From contig VZTJ01000112.1 of NCBI GenBank assembly GCA_013397795.1, positions 365,052 to 429,051 of the forward strand: 64,000 bases of DNA. Direction: 5' to 3'. A program made the translations under genes and the position numbers. Source of the DNA: Orthonyx spaldingii. Taxonomy: Eukaryota > Chordata > Aves > Passeriformes > Orthonychidae. Below are positions 37,201-48,500 of the stretch, piece after piece. How positions within the stretch are numbered: the first letter of the stretch is position 1; each line of letters starts with the position of its first letter. Below the pieces are notes generated by a model. That model worked only from the letters and a program-made list of their open reading frames with translations. It had not been told where the DNA came from and did not search any database.

Positions 37201-40200
37201 CTAGGGTGTAATATCTGTTTTCTCCAAGCAAGGCAAACTCCTAACAGCTGTCCTTAACAGGCTGTTATTTTGGAGAGTGGAGTAAGTGTTGTAGGTGTGC
37301 ATTTGGCATTAGTGTCTATACCCTGCCAGTGCTCTAAGCATTGCTATGAGCACATGATTTTGTCTAATCCAGGTGATGTTCAGAAGAGTGGCTATGTAAT
37401 ATATGCAGTATTTGGGCATTATGTCGGCTCTGTGAGTTACTGCAGTGAAAACTAATAACTTCCTCCTTTGTACTTGTCTCTCCTGTTGCCTGCTGAAGGA
37501 GTGAGGTAAGGAGGAGTAGTGATTGCCAGGTCCAATTGTGTAACCATGGAGTTGCTGTCTGGATCACAGCATGTCAGAGGAGCAGAGGGCTCACTGGGCG
37601 TGGATTCCCTGGATAGCTATGGGACCTTTCTGGGTAGGAGAGAAGCAGAAAGAATTTATATACTGGGAAAAGACACATACAATTCTTGTAGGTAGACCTC
37701 GGGAGCAAAGGGGCACTTGTTTCTTGGCCATGTATTTGATATATAGAAAATTTCCAGTGTTTAGCTGCAAGTTTTTTGTCTTTCTTATTTGGTAAAGATC
37801 ACATTGTACCTAGAGAAGTAACCTGTTTTTTTGGTTCCCTCCACTTTTACTAACTACAATTCATTCATATTTATGTCATGAGTTCCCAAGTATGCACATC
37901 CAGTGATCTTTACTACTTAGAAGTCAAATAATGTTTCTCACAGGGCAAGCCAAAGGTGGTGCTTCAGCTTCCTTTAAGTTGGTATATTGAGCATTGGTCT
38001 GATGTGATGAACCATATGGATCTCAGACCAGGTCTAAATCATGTCAAATCTAAGTTCTTGCTTGGGTGCTTCATTTTTTTCTTCTGTAAGTCTATAAATG
38101 CATGTACAAGCTCTTCTCTCCCCCTTTATACGTATGATAAAAGAAGCTAATGACATAACAGCTAAGGTCACAAGTGACCTATTTTAAAACATTACTTAGA
38201 GTTATTTCAGCACTGTCTGTGCTGAAATTTTCTCTTTTGGATATCTGCATCAGCCCACTTCTGTCTGTTTGAAATGAAAAAAAAACCCTATTCCTTTCAG
38301 AAAAAAAGAAGGCAAAGTAAATTTTGCGTGTTCTTATGCATGTTTGGTCAGCTCCATCACACTGTTCTTCAGCCTCAATCTAAAAGTGTTGTAGGATCAT
38401 TGTCTTTTGCTGTTCCAGTGAAAATCCATTAGGGAAAACACTGAAAAATCTGTTTTTTCACATGTTCAGTAGAGATTTGATATCTGAATTCCCTGAAATT
38501 ACTAGCTGTACAGCGCATGCCAAGCATAATATTGCAGGCTTTGAGCAAAATCTTGTCAGGGATCACTTTTCATAAGATTTTAGGCTACTGTGGCATTAAG
38601 CACTCGAAGTTCAAGCATATGCTGACCCAGAGCAGTGCAGCACTTGGTGCTGGGGATGCTGAGGTGGGGAATTCAGGCTCCTAGTTCCAAGTACAGTACA
38701 GACCATCAAGGCTGAAAGCGAGGAGATGCTCCTGGGCATTCGAGGGTCTCTTTTCCCCTGCTCAGACCGAGGGGAAGGGAAACCTCCTCGGCTGTAGAGC
38801 TGTGGAGGTGTAAAAGGACTTGGCCAGGATGGGACCTCAAAGGGAGCAAGAAAGAGATCATGTGGAAGTAGGGGTGCTGCCACTGACATAAGAGATGGCA
38901 GAAAAATTGGAGGAGTGTGAATATAGGTTGAGATGGGAGGCAGAAAGAAAAGAGGTAGGATTGGAAACCTGAGGGTCATGTGTAGGAGAGAGGCTGGGAC
39001 TTACAAATAGGTACAAGAAGAGGAATAAATACTCCTAGGGTGAATCTGAACAAGCCATAGAATACAACATTAAACAGAAAGTTAGAATGGGAAACTCGGA
39101 CTGGAGGAATTTAGGGGTTGCATTTGCAAAAATATTGGCGCAAGGCAAAGGCTGGGAGTGGGGGGAAGAACGTGAGAGAAAAGTATTTGCAGTGGAAAGC
39201 AGCAGAAGACCATCAAAGATAGACCTGAGACGCAAAGGCTAGATACATGGTGCCCTGCATTCCTGTGCTGCAGTATTTCCCTGGGACAGCTGTGTGCATC
39301 CCAGCACAGCCTCCCTTCAGCCTGCTCCACCTGCAGACTCTACTGTTGCTCTTTCCACTCACGTGGCCAAAGCCTCTGCTGTGGACCATGAAGTGCCAGC
39401 CCTGTATTTCAGTATCACTGCCATTTCATACAATAGATTTTTTTCAGGCTTTCTTTTCTCTCCTTTTCTGTATTTTTTTTTTAAGCAACCTATGAAATTA
39501 CAGATAAAAGGGTACAAAACCATGAACGCTGCAATAAAACCAAGCACTATAAAAAAAAGGAAAAGGAAAAAGAATAATACTGTCCATGAAGCCTTAATTG
39601 GGCCCCCTTGTGTGTATACATTTTGATACTGTCTCTAATTACATGGTCACACACTGCTTTTCCCATGGACCCCTGCATTGTTCTGTGCACTAAGTAGAAG
39701 GTGATTGCTGAATGAGTGCAGCTTTAAGTTGTTTTATTCTCTCTGGTTGCCCGGGTAGTCCCAGGCTTGCCTTACTGCAGACTGCTCAAGACCAACACAG
39801 AATCACTGATTTCCTTGTGGGCTTTTCATTGCTATCTGTTTTGAAAACAATAACGTTTATTTTTGAAATGCACTCGCTCCAAGATGTGTGGTAAGGCTCC
39901 CTGCTCCCATGTGTGGAAAAAGGGGATGCAGGGTGGTTGAGTGTGATGTGGCAGGGGCTGATGTTTTCCTGGCTCTCCATAGTGTAGGTCATGCCATGTG
40001 TTCAACCCAGGCTGCCCCTGACTCTGGTTTTCAGCTGATGGGCACAGAGTCTCCTATGCCATGGACCTCTTTCTCAGGACACAGAAAGGCAAGATACTAC
40101 AAATAATAAATGCCATGAGAAGGTGAGCTTGCCTCCAGTGCTGGAGACAAGCCATAATCTGCTAGGGCAGAACTGCAGAGAGTTAACCCTGTGACCATTC

Positions 40201-40849
40201 ATTACTTCAGTTCCTTGCCTTATTTATCTCTTTTCTCCTGGTTTCTGACTGAAGGTGGGGTATACAGGTCTCTAACTGACGATGGGGTATGTATGTATAA
40301 TCTCCTTTTACTGATGAGGACAAGTTCAGAGTGTGCATTTGGTATGGATGGTGTTGAGATGATCTCAGGAAGTGCTGTGCAGTCAGACAGCATCATCATG
40401 GGCATGTAGGGTCCATGTAGGGTGTGGGGACTGAATTAAGGTAATGCAGAGGATCTTCATTACTGCATCTGAAAAGTTCTGACTGCTTTGCTTTGCAACC
40501 CTTATGTTCTTGTAATACAATTTTTGTGTACATGTGCTTAATATATATTGTTTCTTCACTTATGAAAAGATGTTAACAGGCTGCACTCTTCAAATACTTT
40601 TATAAAAATTCTGAATTTAGCTTTCTGAACAGGTTTTTGAAATCAATACAGAGGGAGCTGCTAACAGGAGGTAAACTACAAACCACAAACACTTTCAATA
40701 GGATAGCTCTTTTTATATAACATTTGATATCATTTTCACAGCATGATTTCTACTTTCATACTGTGGTAGCTTTTACCTGGAGTTTAGATGATTCATTTTT
40801 GTAGTGGATACTTAACTTTTATATGAGGAAAATGCAAGAGAAGCCAGCA

Positions 40850-40893
40850 CAGCATTAAATGAACTATAGTTGCAGCATTAAATGAACTACAGT
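40850..40893 (+). repeat. Two-copy tandem repeat, 23-bp period
   Basis: CAGCATTAAATGAACTATAGT (40850-40870) recurs at 40873-40893 with a single T-to-C difference, the two copies being spaced by TG. It is a recent local duplication. Confidence 0.9.
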
Positions 40894-42784
40894 ACAGTAA
40901 TAATGTCGAATGCTCAGATCCTTGCCATTGCACAGGGCTGGATTCATGAAGGCTCTATTGATTCATAAGTGAGGAGATATAGAGGTCTGGAATTTCTCTT
41001 TCAGCTTTTGGCATATCTAATTCAAATTTTAAAACTAGATTGGGCACTCAGTGCTTGTTTAGTAATTGCTAGAAATCCTTATAGGACTTTGCCTGAAAAT
41101 TGACTATGCTTTCCTGTTGGTGTGGGTCTCAGGGAACCATGTGGCTGTGTTGGTGGCTTGTCCTCATGTTTTCTTTCTCTGAAGCTCTTAAAATGAATTT
41201 AAAAACCTTAGTTTTACACTGACTTCTACAGTAACCACCGAGACAAGGATGAACATTTTTGTTAAATTTTCATGTTTATGATGATTATTCTTTCAAAGAG
41301 ATCCAGATTTTTGTGTGGTTTATATGGACTGCATGGAACTAAGTCTGTTATTTCAGCTTTTCTGGTAAATGATCACAGTTGTTGAGGCTTTCTGGGATAC
41401 TCTGCCAAGCTTCTGTTTTCACATGCTTGTAACTTCTTATGAACCATTTTAAAATGACGTTTTCTATATATATGATTCCCAACCAGTTTTTGTGTCTACT
41501 TATTTCTGAATAACCCAAAAATGAAAAAACTAAAAAATACTGTTCTGATACTGTTGAAAAATAGTTTAAAGATAAAAATTGAGTATTTGCCTGATTTCCT
41601 CTGTGCAGCCCATTGTCAAACTCTCCTCTCTTTCTTCAGGTTTCTATCAGACTTTCATTCCTCTTTTTCTCTCCTACATCTGAATACAAAAATGTGGAAT
41701 GGCCTGACAGTCACATGCTATTAAAAATCTGTCAGACTTGAGGTTAGTAATCAGAAATCTTTTCCTCCGAGTTTATGGAGGGAAAGAACAAACCAATTAA
41801 TAACATCAGATGAGGCTGAGCTGGACTAATTCTTTAAAAATTTAGTTAAGATTTTTGTTTGTAATTCAGTTCTTGCTTTAGAAACAAATAATAAAGGAAA
41901 GCTTTCCCCCTTACTAGAAGCCAGACATCCCTCGCTCATTTCAAAACAAACAAAAGATCTTGTAGGTCTTCTACTGTTTTTATGAACTGATGATCAACCT
42001 GATCCTTTCAAAAAGTATCTTGCAGGACCTGTCTTGCACTTGGTCAAGAGGAAAGTGTTTGACCCTTTCTTTCTACTCTTATCACAATCAAATATTGTAA
42101 AGCTATTTTGAAATGAATGGGACAATTGTCTGAGCCTGGCAAGCTTTGCCAATAGGTGCTGAAAGTCCTACCCTGGCATTTCAGGTTTAAAGGGTTTGAA
42201 ATCACCCTTGGTGATTATCTCCTGTACTTTTCTGTACTGAACAGCATACTGTGTCTAATCAATATTTCTTCTGCTCCCTGAGGTTCTTAATTCACATGCT
42301 CAGAAAACTTCATGTTTTGTATTCCTTGAGGTACACCCTACAAAACCTCAGATACACAGAGGAATGCACATTAAAGGCCCCCTGCTTGCACCCCATCTGT
42401 CTGAGCTTATCACTGAAAATGACTGAGTGAGGTTTGTTTTACAACTCGAACTTTTGTGTGTAGGCACTCTCCTCTGTCTTCTGATTCTCCTGCTGGAACT
42501 CAGACAGGTTTTACCTACAGCAGGTTTTACAGTGCATGCCTGACTGTCGTGCCTGGCTTCTCCCTGCTCCTCTGTTCAAGAATTGCATATCTGAACTAAT
42601 TTCTAGGAGGTTAAATTATGCCTAGCCTGAAGTAGAATAATGTTATTTCCAGAGTCTCCTAAGATCATTTTTATTTCTAATGGGGTAGGGATCCTAGCCA
42701 AGGTCACAGCCTGGGCACGCTGGCTGCTGTACAAACATATTATGACAGCCACTCTCCAGAGAAGGAGCTGTAACTCCTAAGAAG

Positions 42785-42790
42785 GTGGCT
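42785..42790. repeat. Target-site duplication, left copy (GTGGCT)
   Basis: GTGGCT lies immediately before the LTR start TGTAAC and is repeated exactly after the LTR end at 43251-43256. Six base pairs is the length usual for alpha/betaretrovirus-like (class II, ERVK-type) integrations. Confidence 0.85.
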
Positions 42791-42967
42791 TGTAACATAC
42801 CCCAAGCCATGGGGAGAAACTGCTCCCCAGGATGCTTCATTCTATTATGTTAACTTATTCTCAGTTTCCCATCCTGGCTGGCCCCTGCCTTCACACCAAA
42901 GGAAACCTTCCTCTTCCCCTCTTCCCGTTAGCCCCCCGGGCCCCAGTCCTCCGAATCCCCGCCCCCA

Positions 42968-42974
42968 TATAAAA
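42968..42974 (+). promoter_or_regulatory. LTR TATA box
   Basis: TATAAAA preceded by a GC-rich stretch (CCGCCCCCA) inside the solo LTR. It stands about 70 bp before the AATAAA, as expected for a U3 promoter with a short R region. Confidence 0.75.
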
Positions 42975-43036
42975 CCCCTTGTTTCACCCACATCCCTGTC
43001 TTTCTGCCTGTGTCCCCTTCACGCGCGGGCTTTGAG

Positions 43037-43042
43037 AATAAA
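43037..43042 (+). terminator. LTR polyadenylation signal AATAAA
   Basis: Canonical AATAAA in the R region of the LTR. The following sequence CCACGTGGAATTTTG provides a plausible G/T-rich downstream element, with cleavage expected near 43055-43065. Confidence 0.75.
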
Positions 43043-43250
43043 GCGACCACGTGGAATTTTGCCAGCAGAATGACCCTTCCCGACTCTTTAATTCGCTGCT
43101 ACTAGAAAAGCTAGCCGGCTGTCGTGTGTCCAGGAGAGTGCCTGCATTGCCTCGAGACCCGAAGCAAGAAGGGATCTGCTCCAGGTGTGGAAGGGCAGAA
43201 ACCCCAGGACGCCGGGCATCTTGCACTTCTCCCAAAAGTGGACTACCACA

Positions 43251-43256
43251 GTGGCT
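43251..43256. repeat. Target-site duplication, right copy (GTGGCT)
   Basis: Exact match to 42785-42790, directly after the LTR terminus CCACA. The lack of differences is consistent with an insertion that is not very old. Confidence 0.85.
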
Positions 43257-46200
43257 CACTGTGCTTTAGGGTTTCTGTCCCTAAATTCAAGTTTCAGTGC
43301 ATTTGCTGAGACTGGTGAAGCAAGGCTGGTTTGCACCTTCTGAGGACTCTGCTTAAGAACTCTGTTAAATTTGCGACCCTCAAATTTAGATTTAGTTGTT
43401 TGAAACAATAAAAATCTTCAGGATCTTGCAGGTATTTATACTGTAAATTTCTTGAAGTGAAATGGAACCTATTTCCATGAGTGTATATTTTTTTCTGAGC
43501 TGTACAAATTCAAAAGTATCCTACATACCTGAAGCCTGCTGTATGTTTAAAACATTATGAGGCATGGGGTGAGGGCAAAACTTATAGGGTAAGCAAATAC
43601 TGGGCTTTCTGACAACTTTTTGGGAAATGGAGCCAAATATATATTTCTGCTTCAAGAAATTACTACGTGCAGCAGACTTAAAGTTGCAATCATTTACCTT
43701 TCCCTTCACAGAATCTGCTTTCCAGTCTAGCTTTCCGTGGCCTACTGTTGAGTCTCAAAAGTGTATCCAAACTGAGTAGTGCTCAGGATACGTACCTGGA
43801 AGTCTCCCTCTGATGTTTTTGCATGAGGTAGGGAATCTAATAAGAATCAGAGGTGGCCAGAGGGGAATCCCAAAGCTTTCAAATCCTGGAATCCCTACAG
43901 TGATTTCAATCACTGGTCTTAAGTTTGAACAAACAGGTGAACAACACTCCCCGTGAAAACCTTTTAATTTAATTGAACTTCCTCATGTGATTAAAACTGT
44001 CTTTGATATGGTTTATTAACAGTTTGAATCCAAAATTAACCTTCTGCCATTATAAATTTGGATATCGGTCTCTGACCCCTCCTTTTTTTTTGTTTGGGAA
44101 GAAATCTCTCTTGTATTACATGTAAAGATTCAGCAAATGATAAAATTATGTTATCAATGGAAAAGTTTGCCTCTTTTTGTTTTGCTTTTCCCCAGTGTGG
44201 ACACTGGAACATACAGAGACTATTAATTGAATAAGGACTGTGTCTACGCTTGTAAGACCCTTGTTATGAGGATTTTAATTGTTACTAATCTCTTAAAAAA
44301 AAAAAAAAAAGGCAGTAGATAACTAACACAACAGGACCACAGATGAAGTTATTGAAAAGCCAGAGAGTTTAAGTCTGAAGATCAATGGTGAGCCCTAGGA
44401 CAAGATTTATGCTCAGTGAGAATCTACATATTCTTTTAGTCCCAGGCATCCTGGTGAGATGCTGTAAAGAGGGCCAGGCACAAATTCAAAATCAGATTAA
44501 TTTCCTTTCATCTTCAAAAATAGCATGATGTCAACTTCACCTTGAGCTGAAATTTGTCCTCTGATCTGATAAAATCATTATTTGCCAATAAATTATGGGA
44601 CAATTCTGCTACCTGCTCCCCCACCCCTGCTGTGCACAGAGGCACTCTGTCTTCAGCTACAGCTCATGTGGAGCTGTCCCTTGGTGTGAGAGCAGCTTTG
44701 ATTGCAGGCAGGAGCTGCTGTGTTACCTGAGATGATACCTCTGATTAACTGGCTCGTACTTGTGGCCATGAAGGGCTTGACATCACAAATTAAGGGCAGT
44801 GTTTCACTCTCCATCTTGAATCTGCTGCCAGTTGCTGACTGCATCACAGAATTAAACTTTAGTTTTACTTATAGGAGTTGTCAATAGGAAGAATAATTAG
44901 GCTTCTGTCATCAAGTGAGACTTAATAGGATTCCACCAAGAACTGATGGTCAGGCTGATTTTCAGTCAGAATTAGAGAAATGATTGTTACAGGTGTTCAT
45001 CTCTCCACTTCTCTCATGTTTACAAGTGTAGCCCCTCATCTCATCACAAGGAAAACCCTCCCTCAGGCAGAACAACTGACAGCAACTCTTTAATCTGCTG
45101 GTTCTGATCCCAACAGCATTCTGAGTTAGGGGAAAAAACAAGTCTGTTTGACCCTTAACAAACTGAGCTGCAGTATTTACCAGGATTTAAAATTGTTGTC
45201 TTTCAAAGGATTTACGTATGAACAGGTATTTTTGTAAATGATGATTCTTTAATTTGTTTAATAGTGTTGAGTTTTTTCCCTTCCACTTCATTACTCATCT
45301 CACTGTTTTTCTTGTGACATCCAGCTGTGATCCAGGTTTACAACCAGACAGTGCTTTTACTAAAGTTCAGTAACATTGTATCTAATAAAGTCCCATAATG
45401 ATGTTTGTATTTTTCTGTATGTAAAACTTGCTTGAAATCCAGCTACATGCACAAGGTGAAATAAGTGACAGAGGAAAGTAATGCCAAGACAACTTGAATA
45501 TGTTCAGTGAAATAAGCAGTAAGACATGTTGAAAAATAAAGAAGACTTTTAGCTGCTATAAATTACTGCTTAGAGAAAATGCCTTTCAAAGTTACTTTTA
45601 ATATTTGTAGTGGGCCTATAGATAAAGATTTTGTGACAAAGCACATATGTGTTGTTACACATAGAACTGAATGTGTCTCCATATCCCGAATAATATCAGG
45701 CAGTATATCATATGGACAGTGTGGGCCCAAAATAGAGTAATAGCTCTGAAATAGCTTATTTGTAACTGGTGGTGCTGTTATAACAGAGGTCGCTGGGCTG
45801 TCATTTTGTGTTGTTTCACCTGAATAGCAAGAATTTCTTTGTTTGTCCAAGATTGCCTTAGAGTCACAGAAACTGCAGCTCAGGAGATCGTGTTACAAGT
45901 ACTGCTCCACAATATCTTTTTTGTGAACCTCCAGTTGTGAGGTATATCAGGGGCTTGAGCATTGCTCATCTCTTGTGTCCTGAGGTGACCCCAGGCACTA
46001 CCTGCTCAGGCAGGTGATGTGTTCTGGATCCAGGGGAAGCCTGACCATGCCCTTTGCCTCATTCTTGTCTTTGTTCTCCATGTAAGTGGCACAGAACGAG
46101 CTCTGTGGGCCTCCAATGTCACAAGACTTCCCAGACAGAGTTATTCCTTGCTACTTGTATAAGTGCAAGTCAGGCACAGCCATGGTGCATGTTCTGCTCT

Positions 46201-46419
46201 GTTGGGTTCTAAATCTGATTTGGCTTCCTACATTGCTGAGCAGTGGATGTGGGAAGCAAGGTGAGCAGGCAAGGTGGGATCTGTGCTGCTGTTCCAGGAG
46301 CCAGTCAGTGGGATATTGTCATGACATCCCAAGTCTAACAGCTATGCTGAGCCAACCAGCTACTCGAGTCATAATTTCATCCAGTCATCACAGTTAACTT
46401 TTTGGTGAGGGTTTTTATT
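43257..46419. other. Non-coding unique DNA, no gene seen
   Basis: AT-rich with a 16-base poly-A at 44295-44310. Open frames reach at most 95 codons and are unrecognised. No retroviral internal sequence follows the LTR. Confidence 0.5.
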
Positions 46420-46720
46420 TAAGCATCTAGTTTTGGAAAGTAACGTGAATATTAATAGCGACTGATTGTCATTGTGCTAATGCAGCCAGACCGCTTTTCA
46501 CTCACTTTTACCAGGAATATTTTCAAACTTTAGTTTTCAGTAAAACCCAAACTGCTGCTGCCCAGAGAGATAGGGAACACAACAGAGGATATGACCTTTC
46601 TGAATGTTTTCTTATCAGACAGCATAAGTACTGTATGTCCCACTAAGCTGCTTCAATAGAACCTTGTCAAGTTATCACATTACTTGACATGTTGCTGATA
46701 ATGAATACATAAAAGCTTTA
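46420..46720. promoter_or_regulatory. Candidate conserved non-coding element
   Basis: Repeat-free block with retained CpGs (GTAACGTGAATATTAATAGC, then GACCGC) and words such as GTGCTAATGC, CTTATCAGACAGC and GCTGATAATG (GATA-like TTATCA/GATAA). It has no open frame. The call is weak and based on texture. Confidence 0.25.
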
Positions 46721-48229
46721 GATATTGAGGACTCGGAGGAAATAAATAAGATTTACTGAAAAACTGCTCAACATATATCCCAGGGCCATGGGTTTTTTTC
46801 CATGTGGATTGTATGCTGCCTTTAGTCCCTTAGATAAACGGAATGATACAAGAGTTTAAGCTTCTTGAAATGTAAAGTGCAGATGTGAGCAGATAAATGA
46901 AAAAAGTAAATGGTCATCTATCTCCATTGTGGAGAACTCAATCACCTTGTAACCGTATCAGTCTTATTCTCCAAAAGTGCCTGATATTTTACTTTCCTGC
47001 TACTACATGTTCCTCTGGTTCTGGTTGATATCTGCAATATCTTCTCTTGTCCTGTATTCTTATGAGTATTGAGTGTTGGGGAAGAATTAATATTAATCTT
47101 TGTAATTTTGCCTTACATCACTTCTGGTGACTTTGAGGAATTAAAGCAACAAACCCGAAAAACTAAAATGCAGTAGACAGAACCAGGATCAAAAGCATTA
47201 AACCCTCATGTCATGGTAGAAATTGGCCTTCAGACTTAGAAATCAAATAGCACTAGCTGAGAGGCTGCCCAGAGTTTCTTGGCTGGTCCCCTCCCCAGCA
47301 GGAGGGAACACACAGGATGGGAAACTCCAAGCACTGTTCAAGAGGAACAGGGTGACTTACCCCTCACTTCATTTCTGAAATCATGCACGTGGCTCTGGAA
47401 TGGTTTTGGATAATTCAGTTCATGTTTTCCCTGGGTCTGGAAAGCTGTATGTCTCCTGTCTGTCCTGAAGACAGTCTGACACTGGCTGAGATTTCACGTT
47501 TGCTTTATTAACAGTCTCCCAGTACAGCTGGGCAATGAGAGCTGACAGTGTCAAGATGATTTGTTGCAAATAAGCATCTGAACTTTGGATGCAGTTTTCG
47601 ATAGCTATCAAGGATTTATTCAACAAGAACTGTTTGTGTGCCTTTGACTGTAGAAGCTAAATTAATACCTTCTGAATCTGATCTCTGAAAATTCTGACTT
47701 GGAAGAGCTGTAAAATTCATGACAGTTATCTTCTTAAATAAATACACAGTCAAGTTTTTTTAGTAATCTCTGCTTAAAAAATATGCATTCTGTTGCCTGT
47801 CTAATTCCTAATTTTTCATGTTTAGTTTAAATGAATCAACTCCTATAGAGAAGATGACTTTGAGATTTACTTCAAGTTTACTCATTTAGTAAACTATTTT
47901 ATTTTTAAACCATAAAATAAGAAACTATTATTTTCCCATTTTAAAATGACTCCAAGCACCTGCAATTTAATAACCTAAGAAAAGACACCTGTGAAAGTTG
48001 TTCTCTATTTCCATCCAATACCCCGAGTGCTGTCTTTCTCCAGAAGGCTGTGCTTTCATTCTGGGCTCCTGTTGTACATAAAGACACGTTCTTACAACTG
48101 CTGTCTTGGCTGGTCGAGACTTTTTCTTGTGCTTAAAGTCACCTCTTGTGTCTGAGTGATCAGGAGGAAGTGGGAAGCACTGCTATGGCACAGTGGCTCG
48201 CAGTGGCTGTAAGCAATGATATCTAACAA
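46721..48229. other. Non-coding unique DNA, no gene seen
   Basis: AT-rich. The only frame of note is 68 codons on the minus strand (47420-47626) and is unrecognised. Confidence 0.5.
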
Positions 48230-48500
48230 TGCCCTGAGGAGCTAGTTAAAAAGTGCCTCTCACACTCAGGAAAGAGCTTTAATGGAGCTGCATTAGAAAG
48301 ATGTCAGTTGCTTGTTGGGCAAAACAGACTTTTTTGTTGCGCAGAAAGGATTATTGAAGCATTTGTTACACAGCAATTTGGAAATCATAATAAAACATTT
48401 CTAATTTCATTTCCCCCAGCAAACAACTAATGGATCTAGTGCACAGGAAGCGCAGACAGCATGCTGTAGCGCCGTGGAATATTGCTCATACTCCTAATTG
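48230..48500. promoter_or_regulatory. Candidate conserved non-coding element / enhancer
   Basis: High-complexity block with a C/EBP-like TTGTTGCGCAG near 48334-48344, TAAT words (AACAACTAATGG) and a CpG-bearing stretch AGCATGCTGTAGCGCCG at about 48458-48474. It is repeat-free and has no long frame. It ends just before a possible microexon (48553-48575). Its regulatory role is inferred. Confidence 0.3.

Larger units (their letters stand above)
34291..42790. other. Non-coding unique DNA, no gene seen
   Basis: Includes a (TGG)4 run near 34423-34434, a two-copy tandem repeat at 40850-40893 and a purine-rich stretch at about 38640-39240 whose open frame on the opposite strand (38611-38979, 122 codons, proline-rich) looks compositional. 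The 127-codon frame at 36523-36906 is unrecognised. No transposon or gene is supported. Confidence 0.5.
42791..43250 (+). mobile_element. Solo LTR of an endogenous retrovirus
   Basis: A 460-bp segment starting TGTAACATAC and ending CTACCACA (TG...CA termini, TGT/ACA inverted), bordered by identical GTGGCT 6-mers. It holds the LTR control signals in order. These are a short hairpin TGGGGAG/CTCCCCA (42810-42829) near the U3 start, a C-rich U3, a TATA box (42968-42974), a predicted start near 42997, AATAAA (43037-43042) and a U5 of roughly 190 bp. About 17 CpGs survive, far above the background, which points to a fairly recent insertion. There is no gag, pol or env and no second LTR, so it is the usual product of LTR-LTR recombination. 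The 6-bp duplication favours a class II (ERVK-like) origin. Small frames at 42984-43309 lie within or overlap it and are not genes. Confidence 0.88.

Noticed and set aside
38611..39330. Proline-rich minus-strand frames of 82-122 codons
   Set aside because: They follow from the purine bias of the plus strand, and the composition explains the openness.
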